A stretch of DNA of 64,000 nucleotides from Cohaesibacter intestini (GTDB lineage: Bacteria > Pseudomonadota > Alphaproteobacteria > Rhizobiales > Cohaesibacteraceae), in contig NZ_QODK01000004.1 of NCBI RefSeq assembly GCF_003324485.1, positions 1-64,000 on the forward strand, given 5' to 3'. Below are positions 1 to 8,490 of this stretch, piece after piece (the first letter of the stretch is position 1; each line of letters begins with the position of its first letter). A model generated the notes under the pieces. It was not told the origin of the DNA. It saw only the letters and a list, made by a program, of their open reading frames with translations, and did not search any database. The position numbers and the translations under genes were made by a program.

Positions 1-72
1 TCGGAAGTCAAACGCCTCCGCGCCAATGGTACTTCGTCTTAAGACGCGGGAGAGTAGGTCGCCGCCAGGCCT
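1..72 (+). rRNA. rrf: 5S ribosomal RNA, 3' part
   Basis: The window opens inside a 5S rRNA. The hairpin GTACTTCGTCTTAAGACGC and the following GGGAGAGTAGGTCGCCGCC-AGGC ending are typical of alphaproteobacterial 5S 3' halves. The 5' half and the rest of the rRNA operon lie before base 1. No tRNA follows it. The exact 3' end is judged by eye and could be a few bases off. Confidence 0.9.
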
Positions 73-90
73 GTTAAAAGCAAATCATAA

Positions 91-127
91 AAAAAACCCC
101 GGTGTTCACCAGACACCGGGGTTTTTT
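91..127. terminator. Bidirectional rho-independent terminator
   Basis: A 9-bp stem CCCCGGTGT (97-105) pairs with ACACCGGGG (113-121) around a 7-nt loop, with A6 before and T6 after. It ends the rRNA operon on the plus strand and the mod operon on the minus strand, since modC stops at 152. Confidence 0.9.
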
Positions 128-151
128 GATTCTTAAAAGATAATACATAAA

Positions 152-1225
152 TCATAGTAGCTGTACGCTTTTAAGCACCGCATAAAGGCTCATGCCTTCT
201 TGCAAGTTCAAGCGGTCCCAGGACTTGGTGGTGATCTGCGACAGAAAAATTTGGCGGTTGAGACGAAGCTGAACATCGACATGCATTTGGTCGGATTGTT
301 TATGGTTCTGAATTGTCACTGGCAGAATGTTGTTTGCGCTGATGTCGGTTGGGCTGTTTTTCGACAACATGACATCACGGGATTTGATCCGGATTCTCAC
401 CATGGAACCGAGGGGCTTGTCCAATTGCGGCACATAGATTTTGTTGCCTTCCAGATTGATAAGCGACATGCCCTGAGCAGGTAAATGGGCCTTGACGATG
501 CCGTTCAGGGTGCTTGCCGCGTCGAACTGCCCCGTTAATGCCAATAGGTCTATGCGCGATGTAATGTCGTAGACGGACCCTTGGGCTGCCAACTTGCCGT
601 CCTTCAACAATATTACATCATCAGCCAATCTGGAGACCTCGTTCATTGAATGCGTGACCAGCAGTATCGGGATTTTGCTGTCAGCCTTGATCGTCTCGAG
701 ATGGCAGAGAATGTCATGTTGGCGACGATGATCCAAAGCGGACAGAGGCTCGTCAAGCAGCAAAAGATCTGGCTGCCTAAGCAGAGCGCGTCCAATCGCG
801 ACCCGTTGTTTTTCCCCGCCAGACAGCTTTGAAGGAAAACGGTCGAGTAAGTGCGCGATGTCGAGCATGGCGATTACGTCTTCAATCTCGGTGTGGCTGG
901 GTCTGGGGAACGTGCGCTTGGCGCCAAACAGCAAATTTTGCCTGATGGTCTTGTGAGGAAAGAGACGGGCGTCCTGAAAGACATAGCCAATGCGGCGTTT
1001 GTAAGATGGTATATTGATACGGTCGCGCGTAGAGAAAAGGACCCGATTGTTGAGGCTGATATGTCCGCTCAGGGGTGTTTCGAGACCAGCAATCATGTTG
1101 ATCGTCAGGGACTTTCCAGCACCTGAAGGGCCAAACAGGGCCGTTACACCCTTGTCCGATTGTGAAAAGCTCAGATCCAGTTCGAATGTTCCAAATGCGT
1201 GATGCAAGGCGATATCAAGGCTCAT
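152..1225 (-). CDS. modC: Molybdate ABC transporter ATP-binding protein ModC
   Basis: This 357-residue ATPase powers molybdate import through ModB. Visible motifs are Walker A GPSGAGKS near residue 33, Q-loop VFQDARLFPH, the ABC signature LSGGEKQR and Walker B LLLLDEPL. The last ~110 residues match a C-terminal Mop/TOBE molybdate-sensing domain in length and position, as in ModC proteins and not in generic importers. The start overlaps the modB stop by 4 bases (ATGA), so the two are translationally coupled. It is the last gene of modABC and ends next to the shared terminator. Confidence 0.95.
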   Translation of the reverse strand: MSLDIALHHAFGTFELDLSFSQSDKGVTALFGPSGAGKSLTINMIAGLETPLSGHISLNNRVLFSTRDRINIPSYKRRIGYVFQDARLFPHKTIRQNLLFGAKRTFPRPSHTEIEDVIAMLDIAHLLDRFPSKLSGGEKQRVAIGRALLRQPDLLLLDEPLSALDHRRQHDILCHLETIKADSKIPILLVTHSMNEVSRLADDVILLKDGKLAAQGSVYDITSRIDLLALTGQFDAASTLNGIVKAHLPAQGMSLINLEGNKIYVPQLDKPLGSMVRIRIKSRDVMLSKNSPTDISANNILPVTIQNHKQSDQMHVDVQLRLNRQIFLSQITTKSWDRLNLQEGMSLYAVLKSVQLL

Positions 1226-1917
1226 CGGTTCAAATGCCTCTTGATGCGGCGGTTGGCTATTTCCGATAAAACCAGACCTGAAAATGCGAGAGCGATGGAA
1301 AGGGTAACCAGTCTTGCCGCTATCGTTTCACCTCCGGGGGTTTGAATGGCGGTGTAGATGGCAAGTGGCAGCGTCCTTGTCTCACCCGGTATGTTGGAAA
1401 CAAAGGTAATGATGGCTCCAAACTCACCCAGACTGGCGGCAAAGGCCGTGATGGCGCCAGCGATAATGCCCGGCATGGCGAGGGGTAGGGTAATCGATGT
1501 GAAATGATCGATCGGTCCCGCGCCAAGCGTTTTGGCAGCGGCTATTAGGCCGGGGTCAATTGCTTCCATTGCCAATCGGATCGCACGCACCTGAAAGGGA
1601 AAGGTTACGATGCCTGCAGCCAATGCCGCTCCGGTCCAGCTGAACACAAACTTGATGCCAAAAGTGTCCTGGAGAAAAGCGCCCAGTGGTGCGCGGGTGC
1701 CAAGGGTAACCAACAATAGATAGCCCATAACAACGGGGGGCAGGATCAATGGCAAATGGGTGATTCCATCGACAATGATCTTGCCGGGAAATCTGGGGCG
1801 AGACAGCAAAGTAGCGGTCATGATCGCTAAGGGCAAGGCGCAGCAGACAGCGGTTGCTGAAATCTTGAAGCTCAGGATTAATGCTTCTGCTTCTGCGGTG
1901 GTGATCAGATCCATCAT
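1222..1917 (-). CDS. modB: Molybdate ABC transporter permease ModB
   Basis: A 231-residue inner-membrane protein, normal length for ModB, with about five to six hydrophobic segments. It carries the EAA-type cytoplasmic loop (AAKTLGAGPIDHF followed by ITLPLAMPGI) that contacts ModC. A second ATG lies one codon downstream, so the start is uncertain by one residue. It lies 44 bp after modA and overlaps modC. Confidence 0.95.
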   Translation of the reverse strand: MMDLITTAEAEALILSFKISATAVCCALPLAIMTATLLSRPRFPGKIIVDGITHLPLILPPVVMGYLLLVTLGTRAPLGAFLQDTFGIKFVFSWTGAALAAGIVTFPFQVRAIRLAMEAIDPGLIAAAKTLGAGPIDHFTSITLPLAMPGIIAGAITAFAASLGEFGAIITFVSNIPGETRTLPLAIYTAIQTPGGETIAARLVTLSIALAFSGLVLSEIANRRIKRHLNR

Positions 1918-1961
1918 CGGCTGCCTTTGCCTTGTTGATGCCTTTGCCTCAACGCGTCGTC

Positions 1962-2798
1962 CTACTTTTCTGTTGCGGTCGAGAATCCATAGCGCCGGAA
2001 TATTGCCATGCCCTCAGTGCCTGACAAAAAGGAAAGCAATTGCTCTGCGGCAGTGGATTGGCTGTTTGTGGTCTTTGCGAAGACATAGCGGATAGGAGGC
2101 CCCGTTCTTTCAAAGACATAGAGGATCTGCAGATCCTCTATACCGACCATATCACTTTTATAGACAATGGCGAGCGGAACTTCCCTGCGTGATACCAAAG
2201 CCACGGCTGCCCGAACATTGTCTGTGCGTGCTATGCGTCTGGATGTTGCTTGCCATAGGCCCAACGCCTCTAGCGCCTGTTTTCCATAGATCCCAGCGGG
2301 CACATGGTCGGGATCTCCCATGGCGATCAGACCGTCCTTTCCAAGTCGAGAAAACAAATGCTTTTCGCTGAGATGGGGGAGAGACTTCTGTCCGTTTCCA
2401 AATGGTCCGACGAGTACAAGGTCGTTGGACAAGGAGCGGCTCTGGTGTTGCGGATCGAGCAGGCCACGATCGAGCAGATAGTCAGCCCATGCTTCGTTGG
2501 CCGAGAGAAACAGATCGGCATCGGCTCCTGCCTCGATTTGCCGGGCAAGGGTCGATGAGCCCGCAAAGGACAGACGGATAGCAATGCCGGTTTGCTGTTC
2601 GAAGCGTTTGGCCGCTTCACCAACCGCGTTGGTGAGGCTGGCTGCTGCGAAAACTGTCAGCCTGTTCTCGTCGGCACGGGTGGGAATGGCCAGCATTGCA
2701 AGGCTGGTCGACAGGAGAACGAGGAGCCGAGGGAAATGGAAAAGGGCACGCAACACTGGATTGGTCCTTAACGATCTGGTTTGTCGGCAGGCCGACAT
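1962..2798 (-). CDS. modA: Periplasmic molybdate-binding protein ModA
   Basis: A 278-residue secreted receptor for molybdate or tungstate. A basic N-terminus and hydrophobic stretch end in a likely cleavage near ADENRLTVF. The ModA hallmark VFAAASLTNAV and the oxyanion-site SFAGSSTLARQIEAGADADLF region follow. The N-terminal extension before the hydrophobic core is longish, so translation may begin internally, but ATG at 2798 is the first start. First gene of modABC. No modE-like regulator is nearby. Confidence 0.93.
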   Translation of the reverse strand: MSACRQTRSLRTNPVLRALFHFPRLLVLLSTSLAMLAIPTRADENRLTVFAAASLTNAVGEAAKRFEQQTGIAIRLSFAGSSTLARQIEAGADADLFLSANEAWADYLLDRGLLDPQHQSRSLSNDLVLVGPFGNGQKSLPHLSEKHLFSRLGKDGLIAMGDPDHVPAGIYGKQALEALGLWQATSRRIARTDNVRAAVALVSRREVPLAIVYKSDMVGIEDLQILYVFERTGPPIRYVFAKTTNSQSTAAEQLLSFLSGTEGMAIFRRYGFSTATEK

Positions 2799-3202
2799 TA
2801 CATCTGTGATGTCCCATTGTGCATATTCCAGACCAGCTTTGAAGCGTCTGAATGGGGTTGCTCGGTAGATGGGCGGGATAGAGGCTCGACTCGACCGCTT
2901 TTGGACAAAGTTGAGAAGTACAACCAGAAGGTTTTGTTAACCATAATGGGTCCGAAAACCCCATATTTTTCAATGTTATTCATCGTGGGGATTGCCAAAG
3001 AAACAAAACAGGGTGACACTTTACCCTCCACGGATAGGGGGAGCGGTGGCCTTCCTGAGGTGCGTTTCGCGCATCGATCCGGATCAGTGACGGGTATGGA
3101 GTTGCAGATCCTAGTCGGATCCTCTTCTCCGACCAATGGGGTTAATCCAGGATCAGGCGGCTTGCAGTTGGCGGGGCGCTTGAGGATCCAGAGGGTGAAG
3201 CA
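2799..3202. other. Divergent intergenic region, modA / secreted protein
   Basis: This 404-bp gap must hold the modABC promoter (leftward) and that of the next gene (rightward). I see a short inverted repeat GTCGGA (3114-3119) / TCCGAC (3128-3133) and an A/T-rich stretch around 2935-3010. I could not recognise a ModE box or a Moco riboswitch. The rightward gene has the ribosome binding site GAGGGTGAAG at 3191-3200. Confidence 0.4.
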
Positions 3203-3988
3203 ATGAAGACGATGCAATTTTTCGCAACAAGCGCTCAGATCTTGCGTTTGGTCGTGGTCGCCTCGATGATGACGCTTGTCAGCGTCGTTGGAGGCAAGGC
3301 AGCAGGTGACACGCCATTCTTTACAGGGGTTTGGGAATTGCGTGATGCGAATGGTGTACGGCCACTGGTCATGAGTGACTGGCTGATTTTCGACAAGAAA
3401 CTACCGAATACTTGGCTTTATATGCGCTCGGATTCTGTGCCGGGTGTCCGTTATACCTTCCATGCGCGCCGCGTTTCAGTGAATGGATTGTCTGCGGCGT
3501 TGGTGGAAGTGGCCCGCGTTGACGATCAAAAGATGCTTTACCGCATGAGCGCCAATGGCACTGTCATCGAGCAGGGTGAAGCCCATCGCCTCAGCGTGCC
3601 CAATGCCGACAAATCCTGCCTCGCGGTGGATACGGAAATGAAGGATCTGCTTGGCAGCTGGGTGTTGGCCAGTGACAAGAAGAAACGCATGAAGCTCAGT
3701 GAAACCGAGCTGGAGTTGGCGGGCAAGAAGCAGACGATCTCGATGCAGTCGCTGCGCACCGGTCAAGTTGGCCTGTCCGTTGGCGGGACGCCTTTTGCTC
3801 TGTTCACCGATGCGGGGGGCGATTATGGGGTTCTGCAGATCCTGCCGCAAGGCACGCCTTCTTTTTCCGGCGGACCAATCGGGCAGCATGTCACCTTTGC
3901 GCAGGAAATTGTCGTAAGGCGCGCCAAAGGCCGGTGTGATGCGGCGATTGCCGGACGCCTGAAGCTGCTGGGTAAAAAACGCAAATAG
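3203..3988 (+). CDS. Secreted protein of unknown function
   Basis: A 261-residue protein I do not recognise. Residues 1-34 look like a signal peptide (charged start, hydrophobic core LRLVVVASMMTLVSVVGG, Ala-rich end). The mature part is predicted mostly beta-strand and resembles two similar halves, one around the GVWELRD segment and one around LLGSWVLASDKKKR, each starting with a G-x-W motif as in lipocalin-like or heat-shock-like barrels. A single Cys lies in each half (DKSCLAV and GRCDA), so a disulfide is possible. It has a good ribosome binding site and sits alone between modABC and fghA. Confidence 0.75.
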   Translation: MKTMQFFATSAQILRLVVVASMMTLVSVVGGKAAGDTPFFTGVWELRDANGVRPLVMSDWLIFDKKLPNTWLYMRSDSVPGVRYTFHARRVSVNGLSAALVEVARVDDQKMLYRMSANGTVIEQGEAHRLSVPNADKSCLAVDTEMKDLLGSWVLASDKKKRMKLSETELELAGKKQTISMQSLRTGQVGLSVGGTPFALFTDAGGDYGVLQILPQGTPSFSGGPIGQHVTFAQEIVVRRAKGRCDAAIAGRLKLLGKKRK

Positions 3989-4004
3989 CCATCATAAGAC
4001 TTGC

Positions 4005-4114
4005 ATGACAACGGGTAGCCTGCTTGATTGGGCTCTTCGCGATTGGCCCGTTGTCATCGAACAGACAGATCTTGCTCATAAGATTGGCGGCCAGAGACAA
4101 TCAAGCAGGGAGAT
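4005..4114 (+). promoter_or_regulatory. Structured leader of fghA, possible pseudoknot
   Basis: Two perfect inverted repeats interleave here. Stem A pairs ATGACAACGGG (4005-4015) with CCCGTTGTCAT (4047-4057). Stem B pairs CCTGCTTGATTG (4019-4030, inside the loop of A) with CAATCAAGCAGG (4098-4109). That topology is an H-type pseudoknot if both form. The last arm of B runs into the Shine-Dalgarno AGGGAGA (4107-4113) of fghA, whose ATG is at 4121. So stem B could mask ribosome access. I do not recognise it as a known riboswitch class. Confidence 0.55.
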
Positions 4115-4120
4115 TTTGCC

Positions 4121-4954
4121 ATGGAGCAAGTTTTTAGCACCAAATGTTTCGGCGGTGAGCAGCGCGTCTATAAACATAAATCCAAGGCAACTGGCACCGA
4201 CATGGAATTTGCGGTCTTTCTGCCGCGTGCGGCTTTGGACGGCTTCGTTTGCCCGAGCCTGGTTTATCTCTCTGGTCTCACCTGTACATGGGAAAATGTC
4301 ACGACCAAGGGCTTGCCGCAGATGCATGCGGCCAAGCATGGCATGATTTTCATCGCACCCGATACCAGCCCACGGGGCGAGGCTGTGGCCAATGATGATG
4401 GCTATGATCTGGGACAGGCCGCCAGCTTTTATCTTGATGCAACACAAGAGCCATGGGCTCCGCATTTCCAGATGGAAAGCTATCTGACGGACGAGTTGCC
4501 TGATCTGTTGATTGATGCCTTGCCCGTTGATGAAGATGCAATTGGTATCACTGGCCACTCGATGGGAGGGCACGGAGCGCTGACACTGGCCTTGCGCCAT
4601 CCCGATCTGTTCCATTCCGTCTCAGCCTTTGCCCCGATCACCAATCCTGTTGATTGTCCATGGGGGCAGAAAGCCTTCAATGCCTATCTCGGCCCGGATG
4701 AGAGCCAGTGGGCGCAGCATGATGCTTGTGCGCTGATCAAGGAACAAGGATGGGATGGTGACATTCTGATCGATCAGGGTCTGGCGGATGACTTTATGTC
4801 CAGCCAGCTCAAGCCATGGGCCTTTGAAGCTGCCTGCCGGGAGGCGGGCGTCGACCTCACGTTGCGCTTGCAGGGTGGCTATGACCATTCCTATTATTTC
4901 ATTGCCAGCTTCTTGGCCGATCACTTCGCCTGGCACGCGGATCGTCTTGAATAG
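4121..4954 (+). CDS. fghA: S-formylglutathione hydrolase
   Basis: A 277-residue cytoplasmic alpha/beta-hydrolase that cleaves S-formylglutathione to formate and glutathione, the second step of glutathione-dependent formaldehyde oxidation. The esterase-D family motifs are all present: YLSGLTCTWENVTTKG near the N-terminus, nucleophile GHSMGGHGAL near residue 148, the acid in DQGLADDF and the catalytic His in GYDHSYYF. Length is normal. The partner formaldehyde dehydrogenase is not in the window. The gene is preceded by the unusual structured leader. Confidence 0.95.
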   Translation: MEQVFSTKCFGGEQRVYKHKSKATGTDMEFAVFLPRAALDGFVCPSLVYLSGLTCTWENVTTKGLPQMHAAKHGMIFIAPDTSPRGEAVANDDGYDLGQAASFYLDATQEPWAPHFQMESYLTDELPDLLIDALPVDEDAIGITGHSMGGHGALTLALRHPDLFHSVSAFAPITNPVDCPWGQKAFNAYLGPDESQWAQHDACALIKEQGWDGDILIDQGLADDFMSSQLKPWAFEAACREAGVDLTLRLQGGYDHSYYFIASFLADHFAWHADRLE

Positions 4955-4994
4955 GGTCGCTTCCTGCTAGGAAAATTTTCCGCAATCACGCAAG

Positions 4995-5018
4995 TTAGCC
5001 GGACTTTTGTCCGGCTAA
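4995..5018 (+). terminator. Hairpin after fghA
   Basis: A perfect 10-bp stem TTAGCCGGAC / GTCCGGCTAA with a TTTT loop. There is no T-tract after it, so it is either a weak terminator or an mRNA-stabilising 3' hairpin. The remaining ~250 bp to uraA hold no gene that I can see. Confidence 0.55.
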
Positions 5019-5266
5019 GTAATTCCACTTGGAACTTGATTGATCGAGTTTACTTGTGCGCATTTTGGTGTCGTGAGCTTTAAGATGCCCTCTTTTCCAG
5101 ATCAAGTTATCCTCAGTTTGCTGATAAAAGACTAGGGCGGGCTTTTTCATCTCCCTTCCGATTATAGAATCAGGCAGACGTTAGTCCCGATCCACACTAT
5201 CCTGACATCAACTTGATCAGCCGCGCCTGCGCTGGATCCCGCTCGGTTGGTCTTAGGAGATATAAC

Positions 5267-6523
5267 ATGTCCGAAGGCTCTACTTCGGCTGACAATTCTG
5301 CCCAAATGGGGGTCGGTCGCCAAATCATTCTCGGTGCTCAAATGCTGTTCGTGGCATTTGGATCTCTGGTTCTCGTGCCCATTCTTACCGGCCTTAATGC
5401 GTCGGTCGCTTTGTTCACGGCCGGGGCCGGTACGCTGCTGTTCCAATTGGTGACCAAGCGTCAGGTACCTGTTTTCCTCGCCTCTTCCTTCGCCTTCATT
5501 GCGCCGATCATCTTCGGTGTGAATACCTGGGGCGTGGCTGGCACCATGTCTGGCTTGATCGCTGCCGGACTGGTTTACGTCGCCCTGTCTTTCCTTGTGC
5601 GCTATCAGGGTCAGAAAATCATCGACCGAATCCTGCCGCCGGTTGTCGTTGGTCCGGTGATCATGGTCATTGGCTTGTCGCTGGCCCCCGTCGCAGTCAA
5701 TATGGCACAGGGCAAGTCGGGGGATGGTGCCATTCAGCTTGCACCCATGACCCAGTCGATTATCGTCGCTCTGGTGGCGATTGTTGTCACCATGCTGGTG
5801 ACGTTGAAGGGTCGCGGCATGTTTCGTTTGTTGCCGATTCTGTGCGGTATTCTGGCGGGTTATGCCACGAGCTTCGCTTTCGGTCTGGTCAGTTTTGATG
5901 CCGTCTCACAGGCACCACTCTTTGCCGTGCCTTCCTTCACCTTCCCGGAATTCAATCTGGAAGCCATCCTGTTCATCCTGCCGGTGGCAATCGCGCCTGC
6001 GATCGAGCATATCGGTGATGTGGCAGCCATCTCCAACGTTGCCAAGAAGGATTTTCTGGTCCGTCCGGGTTTGAAAAACACCCTGCTGGGGGATGGGCTG
6101 GCAACAAGCTTTGCGGCCTTTTTGGGTGGGCCACCAAACACCACCTATTCTGAGGTGACCGGCGCGGTTGCGCTGACCAAGGCCTTCAATCCTGTGATCA
6201 TGACCTATGCCGCCATCTGGGCGATTGTCTTCTCCTTCTCTGGGACGCTTGGAGCGGTGCTCAGCACCATTCCGGTGCCGGTGATGGGTGGCATTCTGGT
6301 CATTCTGTTCGGGGCCATTGCTGTGGTTGGTGTTTCCACCCTGCTCAAGGTGGGCGATGCCCTGACCGAACCGCGCAATTTGATCATTGCTTCGGTTGTG
6401 TTGGTGGTCGGCATTGGCGGAATGGAAGTGGGCTATGGTGATTTTCAGATCAAGGGAATTGGTCTGTCCGCTGTGGTTGCCATTTTGCTCAATGCCATTT
6501 TGCCTCGGGCGCATGCCGACTAA
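5267..6523 (+). CDS. uraA: UraA-type nucleobase permease (NCS2 family)
   Basis: A 418-residue inner-membrane symporter of the nucleobase-ascorbate family, probably for uracil. It shows about 14 hydrophobic segments, SSFAFIAPI in TM3, EHIGDVAAIS and the NCS2 signature GGPPNTTYSEVTGAVALTK. UraA-type rather than xanthine-type is my reading of the EHIGD and NTTYSE segments. The start at 5267 is chosen because TAGGAGA lies 8 bases upstream; the frame is open further upstream but without a ribosome binding site. It is monocistronic, with its own terminator. Confidence 0.9.
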   Translation: MSEGSTSADNSAQMGVGRQIILGAQMLFVAFGSLVLVPILTGLNASVALFTAGAGTLLFQLVTKRQVPVFLASSFAFIAPIIFGVNTWGVAGTMSGLIAAGLVYVALSFLVRYQGQKIIDRILPPVVVGPVIMVIGLSLAPVAVNMAQGKSGDGAIQLAPMTQSIIVALVAIVVTMLVTLKGRGMFRLLPILCGILAGYATSFAFGLVSFDAVSQAPLFAVPSFTFPEFNLEAILFILPVAIAPAIEHIGDVAAISNVAKKDFLVRPGLKNTLLGDGLATSFAAFLGGPPNTTYSEVTGAVALTKAFNPVIMTYAAIWAIVFSFSGTLGAVLSTIPVPVMGGILVILFGAIAVVGVSTLLKVGDALTEPRNLIIASVVLVVGIGGMEVGYGDFQIKGIGLSAVVAILLNAILPRAHAD

Positions 6524-6550
6524 AGCGCCTTTTTCAAACCAGTCACGTTC

Positions 6551-6583
6551 AAGGCCCGCCCCAGTTGCGGGCCTTTTCTTTTT
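6551..6583 (+). terminator. Rho-independent terminator of uraA
   Basis: Stem AAGGCCCGC (6551-6559) / GCGGGCCTT (6567-6575) with a 7-nt loop, followed by a TTCTTTTT tract. Confidence 0.9.
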
Positions 6584-6661
6584 GCGTCGTCTACGCTTTT
6601 GCCCTTATATGCGACTGAGGCTTGATAACAGCAATTCGAACGACGACGGACTTTTGCTTTC

Positions 6662-8425
6662 ATGGTGCAATCCATTCAACGGCCGGCAGTGCTGGTACGG
6701 CAACATCGCAAGGTGCTGGCGTGGCTTGCCTTTGGATTGACCTTGCTGGTTGTTGTCGCAACGGTGCTTAGCTATCGCGGCGCGCTGCTGAACAGTCAGG
6801 CCAATGCAACGGCCCGGCTGACGTTGCAGTTGGAGGGGCTGGTTAATGCGCTCGACAAATATCGTCTGCTGACGCCACTGCTGGCGCGCCGACCCGATCT
6901 GCTGACTATTTTTTCCAGCACGCATGATGACGATGATATGGAGACGGCCCTGCAAGGGATGGCGCGGATCGGCGGCATGAGCGATGCGGTTGATATTCGT
7001 CTGACCTTTTTGAACGGCTTGCAGCTTTCTACATTCTCCTCGCGGCAGGAAGGTGAAGTCTCCAGCGACCCTGATATTCTTAAGCGGCCCGACATTGTGC
7101 AGGCGCTTGAGGGGCGGCTCGGTCGCTGGTTGAGGCATGGCTCGGAGGGGCGGATCTATGTCTTTTCCTTCGCTGCCCGGGTCGATGGTCAGATTGCCGG
7201 GGTGGTGTCGGTGCATGTGGATCTGAGTGGTACGGAACAGATATGGGCCTTATCACCCCAGCCCATATTGGCAACCAAACAGGGGCGGGTCCTGCTCACC
7301 AACCAAACTGCGTGGCTGAATGCCCAGATGGATGGTCATACAGACCATGCCCACCCCTGGACACTGGAAAAACGGCCAAGTCTGTTCGGGCCGTTGCTGA
7401 TCGATGTGCGCAGCCGCAATGGTGCCCATGATGTGGCGGGTGACTATGTGGCGGCCAGACGCACCGAACATGTGCTGGGCTGGACCTTCTATGCGCTTGA
7501 ACCTTTGCGCCGACCGGTGATGACAGCGGCCACTGCTTTGGTCATTTCGAGTTTGATTTCCGGTTTGGTGCTGGGGGCCTTATCGGTGGAGTTCAATCGC
7601 CAGCAAATGCAGTTGCGCCAGAGGCGTAAGGATCTGGCAACCAGTCAATGGCTCGAGCGCCGGGTGCGGGACCGGACACGGGAATTGCGCCAGACGCAGG
7701 AAGGGCTGATCCATTCAGCCAAGCTTGCAGCCATCGGTCAGATGTCGATGGTGTTAAGCCATGAATATAATCAGCCGCTATCGGCCATTCGCTCCTATGC
7801 GGACAATGCGCAGTTGCTGTTTTCGGCCGGGCGGTATGCACAAGGGCAGGACAATCTTTCGCGCATTGGCAAACTGGTCGATCGTTTGGCCAATCTGTCG
7901 AAAACCCTCAAGACCTTCGCCCGCAAGCCCGGCGTCGACCTGAAGTCGGTGTCGGTTGATCTGGTCCTCGACGAGAGTGTGATGCTGATGCAGCCACAAG
8001 CCCGCAAGGTCGGGGCGACCCTTGAGGTGGTGCGCGAGGCGAGCCAGTTGCTGGTGACTGCCGGACATACGCGGCTGGAACAGGTGTTGATCAATTTGAT
8101 TGCCAATGCGCTTGATGCCATCGCTGAGCAGGATTCAGAGACGCGCGGTGCCGCTGGGCGGGTGAGAATCCGGGTCGCCCGTGATGGCGACAATGGGATC
8201 ATCGAGATCAGTGACAATGGGCCGGGGATCGAACCCGCCTTGCGAGCCGAGATTTTCGAGCCATTCGTCACCAGCAAGGGCCATGGGGTCGGGTTGGGGC
8301 TGGGCCTGCCGATCGCCAGCAATCTGGTAAGCGGATTTGGAGGCTCCCTGTCGCTGGTCGATCCGGCCGCCGATGAGATGAAAACCACCTTCCGCATCAC
8401 GCTGCCGTTGGCGAACGATGGATAA
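6662..8425 (+). CDS. dctB: C4-dicarboxylate sensor histidine kinase DctB
   Basis: A 587-residue membrane kinase that reports external dicarboxylates to DctD. TM1 is at residues ~20-38, then a ~250-residue periplasmic double-Cache-type sensor, TM2 at ~288-306, a short coiled coil (QRRKDLATSQWLERRVRDR), the H-box LSHEYNQPLSAIRSY (His near 366), the N-box LINLIANALDAI, G1 DNGPGIEP and G2 GLGLGLPIA. The NQPL H-box is typical of DctB/NtrB-like kinases. It sits 65 bp before dctD and next to dctPQM, which fixes the assignment. Confidence 0.93.
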   Translation: MVQSIQRPAVLVRQHRKVLAWLAFGLTLLVVVATVLSYRGALLNSQANATARLTLQLEGLVNALDKYRLLTPLLARRPDLLTIFSSTHDDDDMETALQGMARIGGMSDAVDIRLTFLNGLQLSTFSSRQEGEVSSDPDILKRPDIVQALEGRLGRWLRHGSEGRIYVFSFAARVDGQIAGVVSVHVDLSGTEQIWALSPQPILATKQGRVLLTNQTAWLNAQMDGHTDHAHPWTLEKRPSLFGPLLIDVRSRNGAHDVAGDYVAARRTEHVLGWTFYALEPLRRPVMTAATALVISSLISGLVLGALSVEFNRQQMQLRQRRKDLATSQWLERRVRDRTRELRQTQEGLIHSAKLAAIGQMSMVLSHEYNQPLSAIRSYADNAQLLFSAGRYAQGQDNLSRIGKLVDRLANLSKTLKTFARKPGVDLKSVSVDLVLDESVMLMQPQARKVGATLEVVREASQLLVTAGHTRLEQVLINLIANALDAIAEQDSETRGAAGRVRIRVARDGDNGIIEISDNGPGIEPALRAEIFEPFVTSKGHGVGLGLGLPIASNLVSGFGGSLSLVDPAADEMKTTFRITLPLANDG

Positions 8426-8490
8426 CAGAGACGAAACTGAGCTGAACACGCACCCGGATGCTGGGGTGTGGCTGGGGGAATGAGGACAAG

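Noticed and set aside
71-151. tRNA after the 5S gene, as in many rRNA operons
   Set aside because: Only the terminator fits in this stretch; no cloverleaf or GGTTCRAAT arm is present.
2799-3202. Moco riboswitch or ModE box before modA
   Set aside because: No conserved Moco core or CGNTAT-type dyad was recognised.
4995-5266. Riboswitch before uraA
   Set aside because: Only the fghA 3' hairpin is visible; no purine or PreQ1 core could be read in the rest of the spacer.
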